A stretch of DNA of 64,000 bases from Symbioplanes lichenis (GTDB lineage: Bacteria > Actinomycetota > Actinomycetes > Mycobacteriales > Micromonosporaceae). Of the stretch, positions 1 through 8,583 are shown piece after piece (the stretch's first letter is position 1; the number at the start of each line of letters is the position of its first letter). The stretch covers positions 62,001 through 126,000 of the forward strand of contig NZ_JAUZQD010000013.1 of NCBI RefSeq assembly GCF_030709675.1, written 5' to 3'. The position numbers were made by a program, and so were the translations under genes. The notes under the pieces are model-generated. The model ran no database searches and was not told the origin of the DNA. It saw only the letters and a list, made by a program, of their open reading frames with translations.

Positions 1-2
1 GC

Positions 3-866
3 TCCGGCGGGAGGGCCCTCGCCGATGCCGATGTCGCTCTCCGGCCGGTCTCGGCGAACCTGTCGGCGCTGCTGCTGGCGGGCGAGGATTGCGGACTCGT
101 GGTGGGGGACGAGCAGGCCGTCCCCGCGATGGTCGCGGCGGCCCGATGCTTCCTGGCCGAGAACCGCGAGACCGGTGGGGACGCCTGGCGGATCAAGCAC
201 TTGGCGAAGGGTCCCGCGGCGGTGGCCGGGCGGCTGCTGCGTTCCGGTACGCACGTCCGCCGCGCGCAGGCGTACGACCCCCCGCCGTCCGATGCCCCGG
301 AAGCCCCGGACACCGACGCCGCCGGACTGATCGCTCAACCGGACGGGTCGGTGACCATGGCCGCGGTCGTCCCGTTCGGCCGGCTCCGCCCGGAGCAGTC
401 CGCGGTGCTGACGTCCGCGGCGGTCGCGGGCGAAGGGGTCCTGACCGTGACCACACGCCGGAGCGTCGTGATCCGGGACGTGCCCGCCCGGATCGGGCGT
501 GAGCTGCTGGGCGACTTCGTCGCGGCCGGCCTGATCGTCGACCCGCGCTCACCGCTGCGGCGACTGACCACCTGCGTCGGCCGGCCGGCTTGCGGGAAGG
601 CGCTGCGGGACGTGCGTGCGGACGCCACCCGCACGGCCGCCGTCCTGGCCGGCTCCGGCCCGCCGGTGCACTGGTCGGGGTGCGAGCGCCGGTGCGGGCG
701 GCCGTCGGTTCCCCATGCCGGGGTGGTGGCGACGTCGTCCGGCTATGTCCTCGAGCTCGGCGGGAGACCACCCGTCCACGGTGGCCAGGCCGACGTCGTC
801 GCGATGGTCGCGGCGGCGCGCCGGGGACGGGAACGCGAGCATGCCGGCGTGGAGGAGGAGCGATGA
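3..866 (+). CDS. cobG: precorrin-3B synthase CobG, 5' part outside the window
   Basis: Reads in frame from the first bases of the window, so the start lies upstream. The protein resembles the nitrite/sulfite-reductase ferredoxin-like family in its aerobic cobalamin branch: a half-domain with a VVPFGRL segment, then the cluster-binding region TTCVGRPACGKALRD followed by HWSGCERRCGRP, which together supply four Cys positions for an Fe-S/siroheme-type centre. CobG oxidises precorrin-2-derived precorrin-3A to precorrin-3B in the oxygen-dependent corrin pathway. The stop overlaps the ATG of cobIJ by an ATGA, so the two are translationally coupled. The downstream partner, which methylates the CobG product, supports the assignment. 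A sulfite/nitrite reductase subunit is the only serious alternative. Confidence 0.85.
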   Translation, partial: SGGRALADADVALRPVSANLSALLLAGEDCGLVVGDEQAVPAMVAAARCFLAENRETGGDAWRIKHLAKGPAAVAGRLLRSGTHVRRAQAYDPPPSDAPEAPDTDAAGLIAQPDGSVTMAAVVPFGRLRPEQSAVLTSAAVAGEGVLTVTTRRSVVIRDVPARIGRELLGDFVAAGLIVDPRSPLRRLTTCVGRPACGKALRDVRADATRTAAVLAGSGPPVHWSGCERRCGRPSVPHAGVVATSSGYVLELGGRPPVHGGQADVVAMVAAARRGREREHAGVEEER

Positions 867-2362
867 CGGGGAAGCTGTGGGGCGTCGGCGTCGGACCGGG
901 CGATCCGAAACTGCTCACCCTCAGGGCGGTCGAAGTCCTGCGAGCGGCCGATGTCGTGGCGTTCCACAGCGCTCCCCACGGCCGGAGCGTCGCCCGGGAC
1001 ATCGCCGCCGGGCACATCTCACCCGGGCAGACGGAGGTGCATCTCGTCTATCCGGTGACGACCGGGCGGACCGGCCACCCGGGCGGCTATGACGCCGCGC
1101 TCGCGGAGTTCTACGACTCGGCCACGGCGCGGCTCGCCGCTCATCTGGACGCCGGGCGTGACGTGGCGGTACTCGCGGAGGGCGATCCGACGCTCTTCAG
1201 CTCCTACATGCACCTGCACGCGCGGCTGGCCCCCCGCTATCCGAGCGAGATCGTCCCCGGCGTCACCTCGGTCGCGGGCGCCGCCGCGGCGCTGGGCCGG
1301 ACGTTGGTCGAGGGCCGGCAGGTCCTGTCGGTGATCCCGGCGACGTTGCCCGAGCCGGAGCTCGAGGCGGCCCTGGCCGCTGCCGACGCCGCTGCCGTGC
1401 TGAAGCTGGGCCGGCGCCAGCTCCCGAAGGTGCGGGCCGCCCTGGAGGCGCAGGGACGACTCGGCGGCGCGTGGTACGTCGAGCGGGCCACCACCGCACA
1501 GCAGGAGGTCCGCCCGCTCGGCGAGGTGGATCCGGGCACGGTGCCCTACCTCGCTCTGGCGCTCGTTCCCGGCGACGGCCGGCGGGACGGGGAGCGGGAG
1601 ACCGCGGCGCGGCGGCCCGAGGTGGTCGTCGTCGGGCTCGGCCCGGGTGATCCCGGATGGCTCACTCCGGAGGCGCGGGCCGCGCTGGCGGACGCCGACG
1701 ACCTCGTGGGGTACGGGCCCTACCTGGACCGGGTGCCCGCCGCACCCCGGCAACGCCGGCATCCGTCGGACAACCGGGTGGAGCGCGAGCGCGCGGAGTT
1801 CGCTCTCCGCCTGGCCGGTCAGGGCGCCAGGGTCGCGGTCGTCTCGTCCGGGGACCCCGGGGTGTTCGCGATGGCGGCTGCCGTCTACGAGGTGGCGAGC
1901 GAGCAACCGGGGCGGGACGTCGACATCCGGGTGGTACCGGGACTGACCGCGGCCCAGGCGGTGGCCAGCCGGGTCGGTGCTCCGCTGGGTCACGACTACT
2001 GCGTCATCTCGCTGTCCGATCGGCTCAAGCCCTGGGCGATCATCGAGCAGCGGCTGCTCGCCGCGGCCGGGGCCGACCTGGTGATCGCGCTCTACAACCC
2101 GGCCTCGCGCGCCCGGCGCCATCAGCTCGCCGACGCGCGGCGCGCCCTGCTGACGTCGAGGAAACCCTCGACGCCGGTGGTCGTCGGCCGGGACGTGGGC
2201 GGACCCGAGGAGAGCGTGACGGTCACGACGCTCGGCGAGCTCGACGTGGACAGTGTGGACATGCGCTGCATGCTGCTGGTGGGCTCGTCGAAGACCCGAG
2301 CCTTCCGGCGACCCGGCGGCCGCTGGGCCGTCTTCACGCCCCGCCACTACGAGACGTCGTGA
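863..2362 (+). CDS. cobIJ: fused precorrin-2 C20-methyltransferase / precorrin-3B C17-methyltransferase
   Basis: A 499-residue fusion of two SAM-dependent tetrapyrrole methylases. The N-terminal half (about 1-240) begins MTGKLWGVGVGPGDPKLLTL and carries VLAEGDPTLFSSY, the CobI signature. The C-terminal half (about 250-499) restarts with VVVVGLGPGDPGWLTPEA and has VSSGDPGVFAMA and DYCVISLSD, typical of CobJ. CobI adds the C20 methyl to precorrin-2; CobJ methylates C17 and contracts the ring. The fusion is common in actinobacteria. The start was chosen because the ATG overlaps the cobG stop and follows a strong GGAGGAGG. It is the last gene of the left cobalamin block; a new operon begins about 475 bases downstream. 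Confidence 0.93.
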   Translation: MTGKLWGVGVGPGDPKLLTLRAVEVLRAADVVAFHSAPHGRSVARDIAAGHISPGQTEVHLVYPVTTGRTGHPGGYDAALAEFYDSATARLAAHLDAGRDVAVLAEGDPTLFSSYMHLHARLAPRYPSEIVPGVTSVAGAAAALGRTLVEGRQVLSVIPATLPEPELEAALAAADAAAVLKLGRRQLPKVRAALEAQGRLGGAWYVERATTAQQEVRPLGEVDPGTVPYLALALVPGDGRRDGERETAARRPEVVVVGLGPGDPGWLTPEARAALADADDLVGYGPYLDRVPAAPRQRRHPSDNRVERERAEFALRLAGQGARVAVVSSGDPGVFAMAAAVYEVASEQPGRDVDIRVVPGLTAAQAVASRVGAPLGHDYCVISLSDRLKPWAIIEQRLLAAAGADLVIALYNPASRARRHQLADARRALLTSRKPSTPVVVGRDVGGPEESVTVTTLGELDVDSVDMRCMLLVGSSKTRAFRRPGGRWAVFTPRHYETS

Positions 2363-2837
2363 CCACGCGTTCCCGGGCGCCGGCGTGCGTCTCGCCGGTG
2401 CCCGGGCAGCCGCCGGAGATCGGCGACACCCCTCGTACCCGGAATCAGGTCATCGTCGGAAATTGCTTTTTCGCACGATTTCCCCGTCGGCCGAAATCGT
2501 CGGTGTGCGGTCGCGCCGGACCGCTTCCGTAATCGTTTTTCCCGGGTCGGCCCGCACCATTTGCCGACCGTGCTCCCGCGGCTCCACCCGAGGGGACCCG
2601 GGTCCCGTCCGAAGGCGGCGTCACCTCGCTGAGCGTGGCGAAAGCCAGCTGCTCCCGGTCGCCTGCGCCGATGTCGGTGGCGGGCATTGTCAGCCTGTCC
2701 CCCTACTGTTCTTCGCATGCTCCCGGGCAGCCTGGGAGCTATCAAACGGGCCGGTTCCGGGCGTATTGCAAAATGTCCATGATATCGACTGTGATCAAAC
2801 CTTGATGGCTTCGGACGCGGGTGTTACGGTCGCCGGT
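2363..2837. other. intergenic region between cobIJ and the ACP operon
   Basis: No convincing gene. It holds two hairpins close to the cobIJ end (listed separately) and, near its right edge, a locally AT-richer stretch around 2760-2800. A weak promoter-like pair is visible there: TTGCAA at 2766-2771 and TGTGAT at 2790-2795 with an 18-base spacer. This would serve the downstream biosynthetic operon. No B12-box (cobalamin riboswitch) is visible. Confidence 0.5.
2475..2540 (+). terminator. candidate terminator hairpins after cobIJ
   Basis: ACGATTTC (2475-2482) and GAAATCGT (2493-2500) form a perfect 8-bp stem with a 10-base loop. Directly after it GCGGTC (2507-2512) pairs with GACCGC (2519-2524), followed 11 bases later by a run of five T (2536-2540). 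The position, about 110 bases past the cobIJ stop, suits transcription termination of the left cob block. The first repeat could instead be an operator. Confidence 0.4.
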
Positions 2838-3137
2838 ATGCAGGATGCGGAACGCTCCGCCGAGGCCGTCCGGGACGAGATCGATGTCGTGGTCAGGACA
2901 ATTCTTCAGGATGATCTCTTCGTCGAGGTGCCGCCGGAGCTGATGGGGCTCGACGACAGCCTGCGCGCCTCGTACGGGCTGGACTCGCTCGGCTTCGTGG
3001 AGCTGAGGGTGCAGTGTGAGAACAGGTTCGGCGTCCACATCTCCGACGACGACTTCAGCCCGGAGAATTTCGCCAGCATCCGCGCCGTCACCGACCTGGT
3101 GCGGCGGCTGCGGCCGGCACCGTCGCCAGTGGAATGA
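2838..3137 (+). CDS. acyl carrier protein of the beta-amino acid type operon
   Basis: A 99-residue free-standing carrier protein. The phosphopantetheine attachment site is the Ser in YGLDSLGFVELRV (DSL motif), followed by a typical helix-III region FGVHISDDDFSPENFASI. It would carry the growing acyl chain as a thioester for the ketosynthase, aminotransferase and thioesterase encoded immediately downstream. An in-frame ATG at 2805 would add 11 residues; neither start has a clear Shine-Dalgarno, and the shorter form is chosen because its length matches free ACPs. The stop overlaps the ATG of the aminotransferase (ATGA). First gene of an operon that runs with overlaps to 8542 and, with short gaps, to 13211. 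Confidence 0.88.
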   Translation: MQDAERSAEAVRDEIDVVVRTILQDDLFVEVPPELMGLDDSLRASYGLDSLGFVELRVQCENRFGVHISDDDFSPENFASIRAVTDLVRRLRPAPSPVE

Positions 3138-4540
3138 CGGCTGATCGCGCGGCCGCGCCCGCCTTCCGCCCCGGCACCGCCCCGTGGTCGCTCGACGACC
3201 TCGAGTTCGAGCGTCGCATGCGGATCGACCACTACGGCGGGACCTCGCCCCGGTTCGCGTGCGTGGCCGCAAGCGGGGTGACGCAGCGTCTGGTGGATCT
3301 CGCCGGCGCCGAGCGAGGGCGGGTCTTCGACGTCCTCGACGCCGGCGGCGGCTACGCGAGCGCCTGTCTGGGCGCCGGTCACGCCGCCGTCCGGGCGGCG
3401 GTGACGCGGGCGGTCGACCAGGCCGGCTACACCACGGACGAGATCGGCTCGTCGGAGCGTGCCCGGTTGCTGACCGGGCTCTTCGGTCCCGGCGGACTCT
3501 GGGCGGAGCGCTTCCCGGCGGCGGACTACCACGTCTGCGGCCGCAACTCCGGTTCCGAGGGCATGGAGCTGGCCCTGCGGCTGGCGCTGGAATCGCGCTT
3601 CGACGGCCGGCGGTTGCGTCCGGTGCCCGGCCGCGGCGAGCGGACCATCGTCCTGGCCTTCGAGGGCGCCTGGCACGGCTGGTCGGCCGGGGTGCTGCCG
3701 CTGCTCAACCGCCGGCACCACCGTGCCGGCCTGCCGTCGCTCGCGGACCGGCCGCCGTACGGCCTCACCGTCGAGCATCTCCCGTTCGGGGTGCCCGACG
3801 CGCTGTCCGGATTCTTCGACGCCCACGGCGCGAGGCTGCTCGCCGTGGTCGTCGAACCGGTGCAGGGCGACGCCGGCATCCTGCTGCCGCCCGCCGGATA
3901 CCTGCGGCAGCTCGCGCGCTTGTGCCGCGACAACGGCGTCCTGCTCATCGCCGACGAGGTGCTCACCTTCGCCCGTACGGGCCGATTCTTCGCCATGACC
4001 GACGAGCACGGGCCCGTTCCGGCGGACGTCACCGTGATCGGCAAGAGTCTCGGCATGGGCGTCCTCTCGACGTCCATGGTGATCGCCCGCAGGGAACTGA
4101 CCGTCCGTGCTTCCGGCGCGGTGGCCACATCCGACCTGCGCCCGTTCACCTGCGCGGTCGTCGGCGACGGACTCCGGCACATCGTCGCCGAAGGCCTGCT
4201 GGCGCGGTCCGTCTCCGTCGGTCGCACGCTGGCCGGGCTGCTGGAGCGACTCGTCGCCGACTTCCCGGCGGTGTTCCGGCGCTCCCGTGGGGCCGGGCTG
4301 ATGCACGGGGTCGAGCTCACCGAGCGGGCCGCGACCCGGATCACCGAGTTGCGCGACTGCGTGATCAGGTCCGGCACGTACGTGGAGTTCATGGCCGGCG
4401 CCGGGCGCCGCGGCGGATCGCTCGGCTACGTCTTTCCGACGATGCGGGTGGCGCCGCCGCTCGTCACCACCCCGGAGGAGGCCGAGCGGATGGTGGCCGG
4501 CATCCAGGCCGGGGCGGCACGATTTCAGGCCCGGTTGTGA
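3134..4540 (+). CDS. class-III PLP aminotransferase (glutamate-1-semialdehyde aminotransferase-like)
   Basis: A 468-residue fold-type I PLP enzyme. Visible motifs are the substrate and cofactor segment NSGSEGMELALRLAL, the aspartate that holds the pyridine nitrogen in LLIADEVLTFARTGRFF (about Asp274), and the Schiff-base lysine in TVIGKSLGMG (about Lys304). The family includes glutamate-1-semialdehyde aminomutases and the AMT domains of iturin/mycosubtilin synthases that transaminate beta-ketoacyl-ACPs. Next to an ACP and a ketosynthase, with no ketoreductase gene in the operon, I infer that it converts a beta-ketoacyl-ACP to a beta-aminoacyl-ACP. Stop-start overlaps on both sides (ATGA before, GTGA after) show translational coupling. 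A true glutamate-1-semialdehyde enzyme for heme is unlikely in this context. Confidence 0.85.
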   Translation: MTADRAAAPAFRPGTAPWSLDDLEFERRMRIDHYGGTSPRFACVAASGVTQRLVDLAGAERGRVFDVLDAGGGYASACLGAGHAAVRAAVTRAVDQAGYTTDEIGSSERARLLTGLFGPGGLWAERFPAADYHVCGRNSGSEGMELALRLALESRFDGRRLRPVPGRGERTIVLAFEGAWHGWSAGVLPLLNRRHHRAGLPSLADRPPYGLTVEHLPFGVPDALSGFFDAHGARLLAVVVEPVQGDAGILLPPAGYLRQLARLCRDNGVLLIADEVLTFARTGRFFAMTDEHGPVPADVTVIGKSLGMGVLSTSMVIARRELTVRASGAVATSDLRPFTCAVVGDGLRHIVAEGLLARSVSVGRTLAGLLERLVADFPAVFRRSRGAGLMHGVELTERAATRITELRDCVIRSGTYVEFMAGAGRRGGSLGYVFPTMRVAPPLVTTPEEAERMVAGIQAGAARFQARL

Positions 4541-5010
4541 CCGGCAACGAACCGGCCGGCGCCTCCCCGTTCCGGCGCGTGCGGTGCCGGGTGGAACATG
4601 TCGACACCGATGCCTCCGGCAGCGTGCACTTCTCCCGCTATCCGTCCCTGCTGGAGACGGCTGCCCTGGAGAGTCTGGAGGGCCTCGGCTGGGGCCCGCC
4701 CGAGCTGGACGGCCGCGGCCTGGATCTGGTCGTCGCCGAGCTCGCCATGCGCTACCACGGCCCGGCCCGGTACCGGGACGACCTGGACGTCACCGTACTG
4801 ATCGACTACGCGGGCGCCGCCCGTTTCCGCTTCCGCGGCGACATCAGCCGGCCCGGAACGTCCCCGCCCGGCGTACCACCGGCGGCCACGACGCTCGCCG
4901 GCGGAACGATCCTGTTCTGCGTGGTGGACCGGGCGACCGGACGTGCGACGGGCCTGCCGGCCGACATGAGCACCCTGCTGAAGGGACTGGCTTCCCGTGC
5001 ATCCCAGTGA
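4537..5010 (+). CDS. hotdog-fold acyl-ACP/acyl-CoA thioesterase
   Basis: A 157-residue protein with the 4-hydroxybenzoyl-CoA thioesterase-like pattern VEHVDTDASGSVHFSRYPSLLETAALESL, in which an early Asp in a DxxGxVxxxxY-type motif is the family's catalytic residue. GTG start overlapping the aminotransferase stop. It probably hydrolyses the ACP-bound intermediate of this operon to the free (beta-amino) acid, or proof-reads the ACP. Similar discrete hotdog proteins occur in enediyne and other type II polyketide systems. Its end overlaps the next gene by 14 bases. Confidence 0.78.
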   Translation: MTGNEPAGASPFRRVRCRVEHVDTDASGSVHFSRYPSLLETAALESLEGLGWGPPELDGRGLDLVVAELAMRYHGPARYRDDLDVTVLIDYAGAARFRFRGDISRPGTSPPGVPPAATTLAGGTILFCVVDRATGRATGLPADMSTLLKGLASRASQ

Positions 5011-5503
5011 CGCCGAGCCCGCGACCCCGCTGCCCGGTGGCTCCCGGTCGCTCGGCTTCTCCGAGATCAAGGGCTGGTTGCGCCACCGCCATCCCATGAT
5101 CTACCTGGACCGGGTGCTCGACTACGCCCCGGGGGAATTCCTGACCAGCACGCTCTCGGTGTCCGGCACGATGGACAGCCTGGCCGGTCACTTCCCGGAC
5201 CGGGCGATCTTCCCGGCCAGCCACCTGCTGCAGGCCTTCGCGCAGTCGGGCATCATCCTCTATCAGCTCACGACGTCGCGGCTGGCCGACGACGAGATCA
5301 CCCTCCTCGGCTCGGTCCACTCCCGGTTCCTCCGGATCATCGTCCCCGGCGACCAGGTGATCATGACCGTCCGGGCCGGGCGGATCGTCGGCACGACGTT
5401 CTACTTCTCGGTCCAGGCCGTCGTCGACGGCCGGCCGGTGGCGAAGGCCCGGGCCACCCTCAACCGGACCCGCGTCGCCGCGCTCGGGCCCCAGCTCTGG
5501 TGA
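4997..5503 (+). CDS. FabZ/FabA-like hotdog protein lacking the catalytic acid
   Basis: A 168-residue 3-hydroxyacyl-ACP dehydratase-like protein. The HRHPMIYLDRV segment keeps the active-site His of the HRxP motif (about His30) and GHFPDRAIFP is the usual second motif, but the position of the catalytic Glu/Asp (FabZ IEALAQ, FabA LDAMWQ) is LLQAFAQ, with Gln79. The conserved PG before it is PA. A normal dehydration is therefore doubtful, and it may act as a binding or editing partner or as a thioesterase-like enzyme. GTG start inside the upstream gene; the end overlaps the ketosynthase start (GTGA). The absence of any ketoreductase gene nearby also argues against a 3-hydroxyacyl substrate. Confidence 0.75.
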   Translation: MHPSDAEPATPLPGGSRSLGFSEIKGWLRHRHPMIYLDRVLDYAPGEFLTSTLSVSGTMDSLAGHFPDRAIFPASHLLQAFAQSGIILYQLTTSRLADDEITLLGSVHSRFLRIIVPGDQVIMTVRAGRIVGTTFYFSVQAVVDGRPVAKARATLNRTRVAALGPQLW

Positions 5504-6636
5504 CCGGTCAGATGTCCGGCAGCGTCCTGGTCACCGGGATGGCGTGGGACACCGCGCTGGGCGACGGGCTGGAGCAGGTGTGGCACCGGCTGCTCGCGGG
5601 GGAGACGGGGATCCGGGTCGTGCCCACCGACGTCCCGCTCCGCAACGAGCGCGCCGCCGTCCCGCCGGACCGGGCCGGACCTGCCGGTGATCCGGCCGGC
5701 CACCAGCTGGCGCTCACCCGGGCCACGATGCTGCGCGCGCTCGCCGGCGCGGGGATCGCGGCCGGCGACCCGCGGCTGCGGGCGGTGCTGGGCACCAGTT
5801 ACGGCAGCCACCTGGACGTGCCGGAGAGCGACCTCTACCGCTGGGCGACTGCGCTCGCCCGTACCCTGGGACTTCGCCATCCACCGGTGTCGGTCGCCAC
5901 CGCGTGCTCGGCCGGGTCGGACAGCGTGCTCGTCGGCGCCGAGCTGATCGCCGCGGGTGCGGCCGAGGTGTGTGTCTGCGGAGCGACCGACGTGCTCACC
6001 CGCGCGAAACGGCTCGGGCACTCGAGCCTCAGGACCATGTCACCCACCTTCCTGCGGGCCTTCGACGCCGGCCATGACGGCACGCTGCTCGGCGAGGGCT
6101 CCGGTTTCCTGGTGCTGGAGGCGGAACGTTCCGCCGCGCGGCGCGGGGCGCGCCCGTACGGACGCATCGCCGGCACCGGATCGGCCAACGACGCGACCGG
6201 CTCGGCGGCGCCGGACGTCACCGGCCGGAGCATCGTCCTCGCGGTCCGGCGGGCGCTCGCGGACGCCGGGCGCACGGTGGCCGACGTGACCACGATCAAC
6301 GCGCACGGCTCCGGCACGCCGGTGAACGACGCGGCCGAGGCCCGCGGCTACCAGGAGTTGTTCGCCGGGGTCACCCGCCCGCCGACCCTCTTCGCCACCA
6401 AGGGCGCCCTCGGCCACACCCTGGGCGCCACCGGTGCGATCGAGGTGATCACGCTCCTGCTGGCGCTGCGCGACGGCCGGGTGCCGCCGGTGCTCGGGCT
6501 GCGCACGCCCATGGCGGACTTCCCGTTGCCGCTGGCCCGGGCGGAGGCGGGCCGGATCGGCGGGACGACCGGGATCAGCGTGACGGCCGCGTTCGGTGGC
6601 TTCACGACCTGCCTCGTCGTGGAGCCGCCGCCATGA
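5500..6636 (+). CDS. beta-ketoacyl-ACP synthase (FabF/type II KS-like)
   Basis: A 378-residue thiolase-fold condensing enzyme, shorter than typical FabF (about 410). The full catalytic set is present: nucleophile Cys136 in VATACSAGSD, His269 in INAHGSGTPVND, and Lys301/His306 in KGALGHTLGATG. It should condense a starter on Cys136 with malonyl-ACP. It is paired with the following gene, a ketosynthase-like half protein without a Cys, reminiscent of KS-chain length factor pairs. GTG start overlaps the previous stop; ATG at 5512 is an alternative. No acyltransferase gene is nearby, so malonyl loading presumably uses the fatty-acid FabD. Confidence 0.9.
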   Translation: MTGQMSGSVLVTGMAWDTALGDGLEQVWHRLLAGETGIRVVPTDVPLRNERAAVPPDRAGPAGDPAGHQLALTRATMLRALAGAGIAAGDPRLRAVLGTSYGSHLDVPESDLYRWATALARTLGLRHPPVSVATACSAGSDSVLVGAELIAAGAAEVCVCGATDVLTRAKRLGHSSLRTMSPTFLRAFDAGHDGTLLGEGSGFLVLEAERSAARRGARPYGRIAGTGSANDATGSAAPDVTGRSIVLAVRRALADAGRTVADVTTINAHGSGTPVNDAAEARGYQELFAGVTRPPTLFATKGALGHTLGATGAIEVITLLLALRDGRVPPVLGLRTPMADFPLPLARAEAGRIGGTTGISVTAAFGGFTTCLVVEPPP

Positions 6637-7160
6637 CGGACCACATCGGTACGACCGGCCCCGCACCGCGGATCCTGGGCCAGGGATCGGCGAGCGTCGC
6701 CGGCCTGGGCCGGATCCGCGGCGGCCGGGCCTCCTTCTACGCCGACCCGGTGAGCTGGCTGATCGCCGCGGCCGCGCGCGAGGCCGTGGAGAACAGCCCG
6801 GCGCGGGTGCTGTCGCGGCCGGAGGACGTCGCGGTCATCTGCGTGAGCGCCCAGTGCACGACGTGGACGATGGCCGCCGTCGCCCGGGGCCTGGCGGCGG
6901 AGAGCGTGTCACCGCTGCGGTTCGCCGGGGCCAACCCGGCGGCTGTCGCGGGTCTCGTCTGCGTCGAGCTCGGCTTCCGCGGGCCGAGCCTGGCGCTGCC
7001 CATGCCGCCGGGCGAAGGTCTTCCCCCGGCGACGGCGCTGGCCCGGTCCTGGCTGCACCGGGGCAAGGCCTCGGCGGTGGTGCTGGTCACCCACGAGCCG
7101 GATGCCGCGGGCGGGCACACCGCCACGGCCACCGTCCTCGGCCCCGGTGAGCGGCCATGA
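6633..7160 (+). CDS. ketosynthase N-terminal-like protein without active-site Cys
   Basis: A 175-residue protein resembling the short beta-ketoacyl-synthase-like N-terminal domain family seen in aryl-polyene and related type II clusters. The segment LRFAGANPAAVAGLVCVELGF stands where a condensing enzyme has its nucleophilic elbow, but there is no Cys at that position, and the C-terminal half with the two catalytic His is absent. It probably forms a non-catalytic partner of the preceding ketosynthase or helps set chain length. It overlaps both neighbours by ATGA. Function is inferred from position only. Confidence 0.6.
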   Translation: MTDHIGTTGPAPRILGQGSASVAGLGRIRGGRASFYADPVSWLIAAAAREAVENSPARVLSRPEDVAVICVSAQCTTWTMAAVARGLAAESVSPLRFAGANPAAVAGLVCVELGFRGPSLALPMPPGEGLPPATALARSWLHRGKASAVVLVTHEPDAAGGHTATATVLGPGERP

Positions 7161-8542
7161 CCGCGCCGGCCCTGGAGCCCGCGCGGATCGCCCGGTTCCT
7201 GGCCGGGATCGTCGAGATCGGCGGCGCGGCCACGGCCCCGATCTCCCTGGACCGGGCGGTCGGCGAGCTGGACCGCTGCGGCGTACGGCCGGGCAGTGTC
7301 GTTCTGATCGCGATGCCCAACAGCCGCGACATGCTCACCGTGTTCTTCGCTGTGCTGCTCCTCGGCGCCGTGCCGGCGGCGGCCAGCCCCTCGGCGAGCA
7401 GCGCCCGGCTGCGCCTGATCGCCGATCGGATCGGCGGCGCGGTCGTGGTGGGCCCCCGGCTGAGTCCGGAAAGACTGGCCGGGGTACGCCACCGGCGGCT
7501 GGCGACATTCGACGTGGTCACCCGGGACGGGGCCGTCGGCGCCACGCGGCCGGGCCCCACCGTCGTCCTGCTGACCTCCGGCACCCGCGGCATCGCCAGC
7601 GGTTGCGTGCACGCCCTGGACCGGCTCCGGCTGAACGCCGAGCGGCACGCCGCGGTGATCGGGCAACGCGACCGGGACAACGTGCTGATCACTCTGCCGT
7701 TGCACTATTCGTACGCGCTGGTGGCGCAGGCGCTGTCGGCCTATTGGCAGGGGGCTCGCGTGACCCTGGCCGGTCCGCCGTTCACGCCCGGTGGTTACCT
7801 GCGCCTGCTGGCCGGCACGGGTGCGACGGTGTCCTCGCTGACGCCCGCTCTGGTCCGGCTCCTGGCCGGTCCCGGGGACCTGCGCCTGCCCGGGGCGCTG
7901 CGCGTGCTGACGGTCGGCGGCGACGCCCTGGAGCCCGCGCTGACCGGCGGCCTGCTGGCGGCCAATCCCGGGCTGGAGGTCTATCTGACGTACGGGCTGA
8001 CCGAGTGCGGGCCCCGGGTCGCGACGCTGGCGGCCCACCACGAGCCGGCCCGCCGCCACGGTTCGGCCGGCGTGCCGCTGCCGGGAGTCCGCACGCGGCT
8101 GCGCCGGCACGGCGCCGAGGGCACCGAGCTGCTGGTCGTGACGGACACCGCGATGCTGGGCCGCGTGGGCGACGTCCCGCCGGAGCAGGCCGGTGACCAG
8201 GACGGCGTCGTCGCCACCGGCGATCTGTTCGACCGTGACGACGACGGCTACCTGTGGTTCCGCGGCCGGCGCTCGGACTTCGTCGTCATCAACGACGCCA
8301 AGGTGTCGCTCCGCTCGGTGCGGCGGACGGCGGTGGCCGTCGCCGGAGCGGTGCGGGCCCGGACCACGGTGCATCGCACCGAGTCCGGCGAGACCTGGTT
8401 CGACCTCGATCTGTACGTGCCCGAGAGCAGCACCCGGCCGGCGGCGTCGATCAAGCGCAGCCTCGACGAGGTGCTCCTTCGCGCGGAACGTCCCCGGCAC
8501 CTGACCATGCATCCGGTCGGCGCGGCGGACTGGCCCAAATGA
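7157..8542 (+). CDS. adenylate-forming (ANL) acyl/aminoacyl ligase, atypical
   Basis: A 461-residue AMP-binding enzyme. The phosphate-binding loop is VVLLTSGTRGIASGC, lacking the usual PKG ending. VYLTYGLTECGPR is the YGxTE-type motif, GVVATGDLFDRDDDGYLWFRGRRSDFV covers the TGD and hinge motifs. The protein ends at DWPK, so the catalytic Lys of the C-terminal lobe may be the very last residue. It would activate a carboxylic acid and load it on the operon's ACP or on CoA as starter unit. Overlaps its upstream neighbour by ATGA. It is shorter than typical ANL ligases (500-550). Confidence 0.75.
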   Translation: MTAPALEPARIARFLAGIVEIGGAATAPISLDRAVGELDRCGVRPGSVVLIAMPNSRDMLTVFFAVLLLGAVPAAASPSASSARLRLIADRIGGAVVVGPRLSPERLAGVRHRRLATFDVVTRDGAVGATRPGPTVVLLTSGTRGIASGCVHALDRLRLNAERHAAVIGQRDRDNVLITLPLHYSYALVAQALSAYWQGARVTLAGPPFTPGGYLRLLAGTGATVSSLTPALVRLLAGPGDLRLPGALRVLTVGGDALEPALTGGLLAANPGLEVYLTYGLTECGPRVATLAAHHEPARRHGSAGVPLPGVRTRLRRHGAEGTELLVVTDTAMLGRVGDVPPEQAGDQDGVVATGDLFDRDDDGYLWFRGRRSDFVVINDAKVSLRSVRRTAVAVAGAVRARTTVHRTESGETWFDLDLYVPESSTRPAASIKRSLDEVLLRAERPRHLTMHPVGAADWPK

Positions 8543-8583
8543 CCTGAGCCGGCCGCGCGACCATCACGCCGAAGGGAACGACC

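Noticed and set aside
2363..2837. Cobalamin riboswitch near the cob genes
   Set aside because: No B12-box-like element or long structured leader is visible here or before the secreted repeat protein; the hairpins are short.
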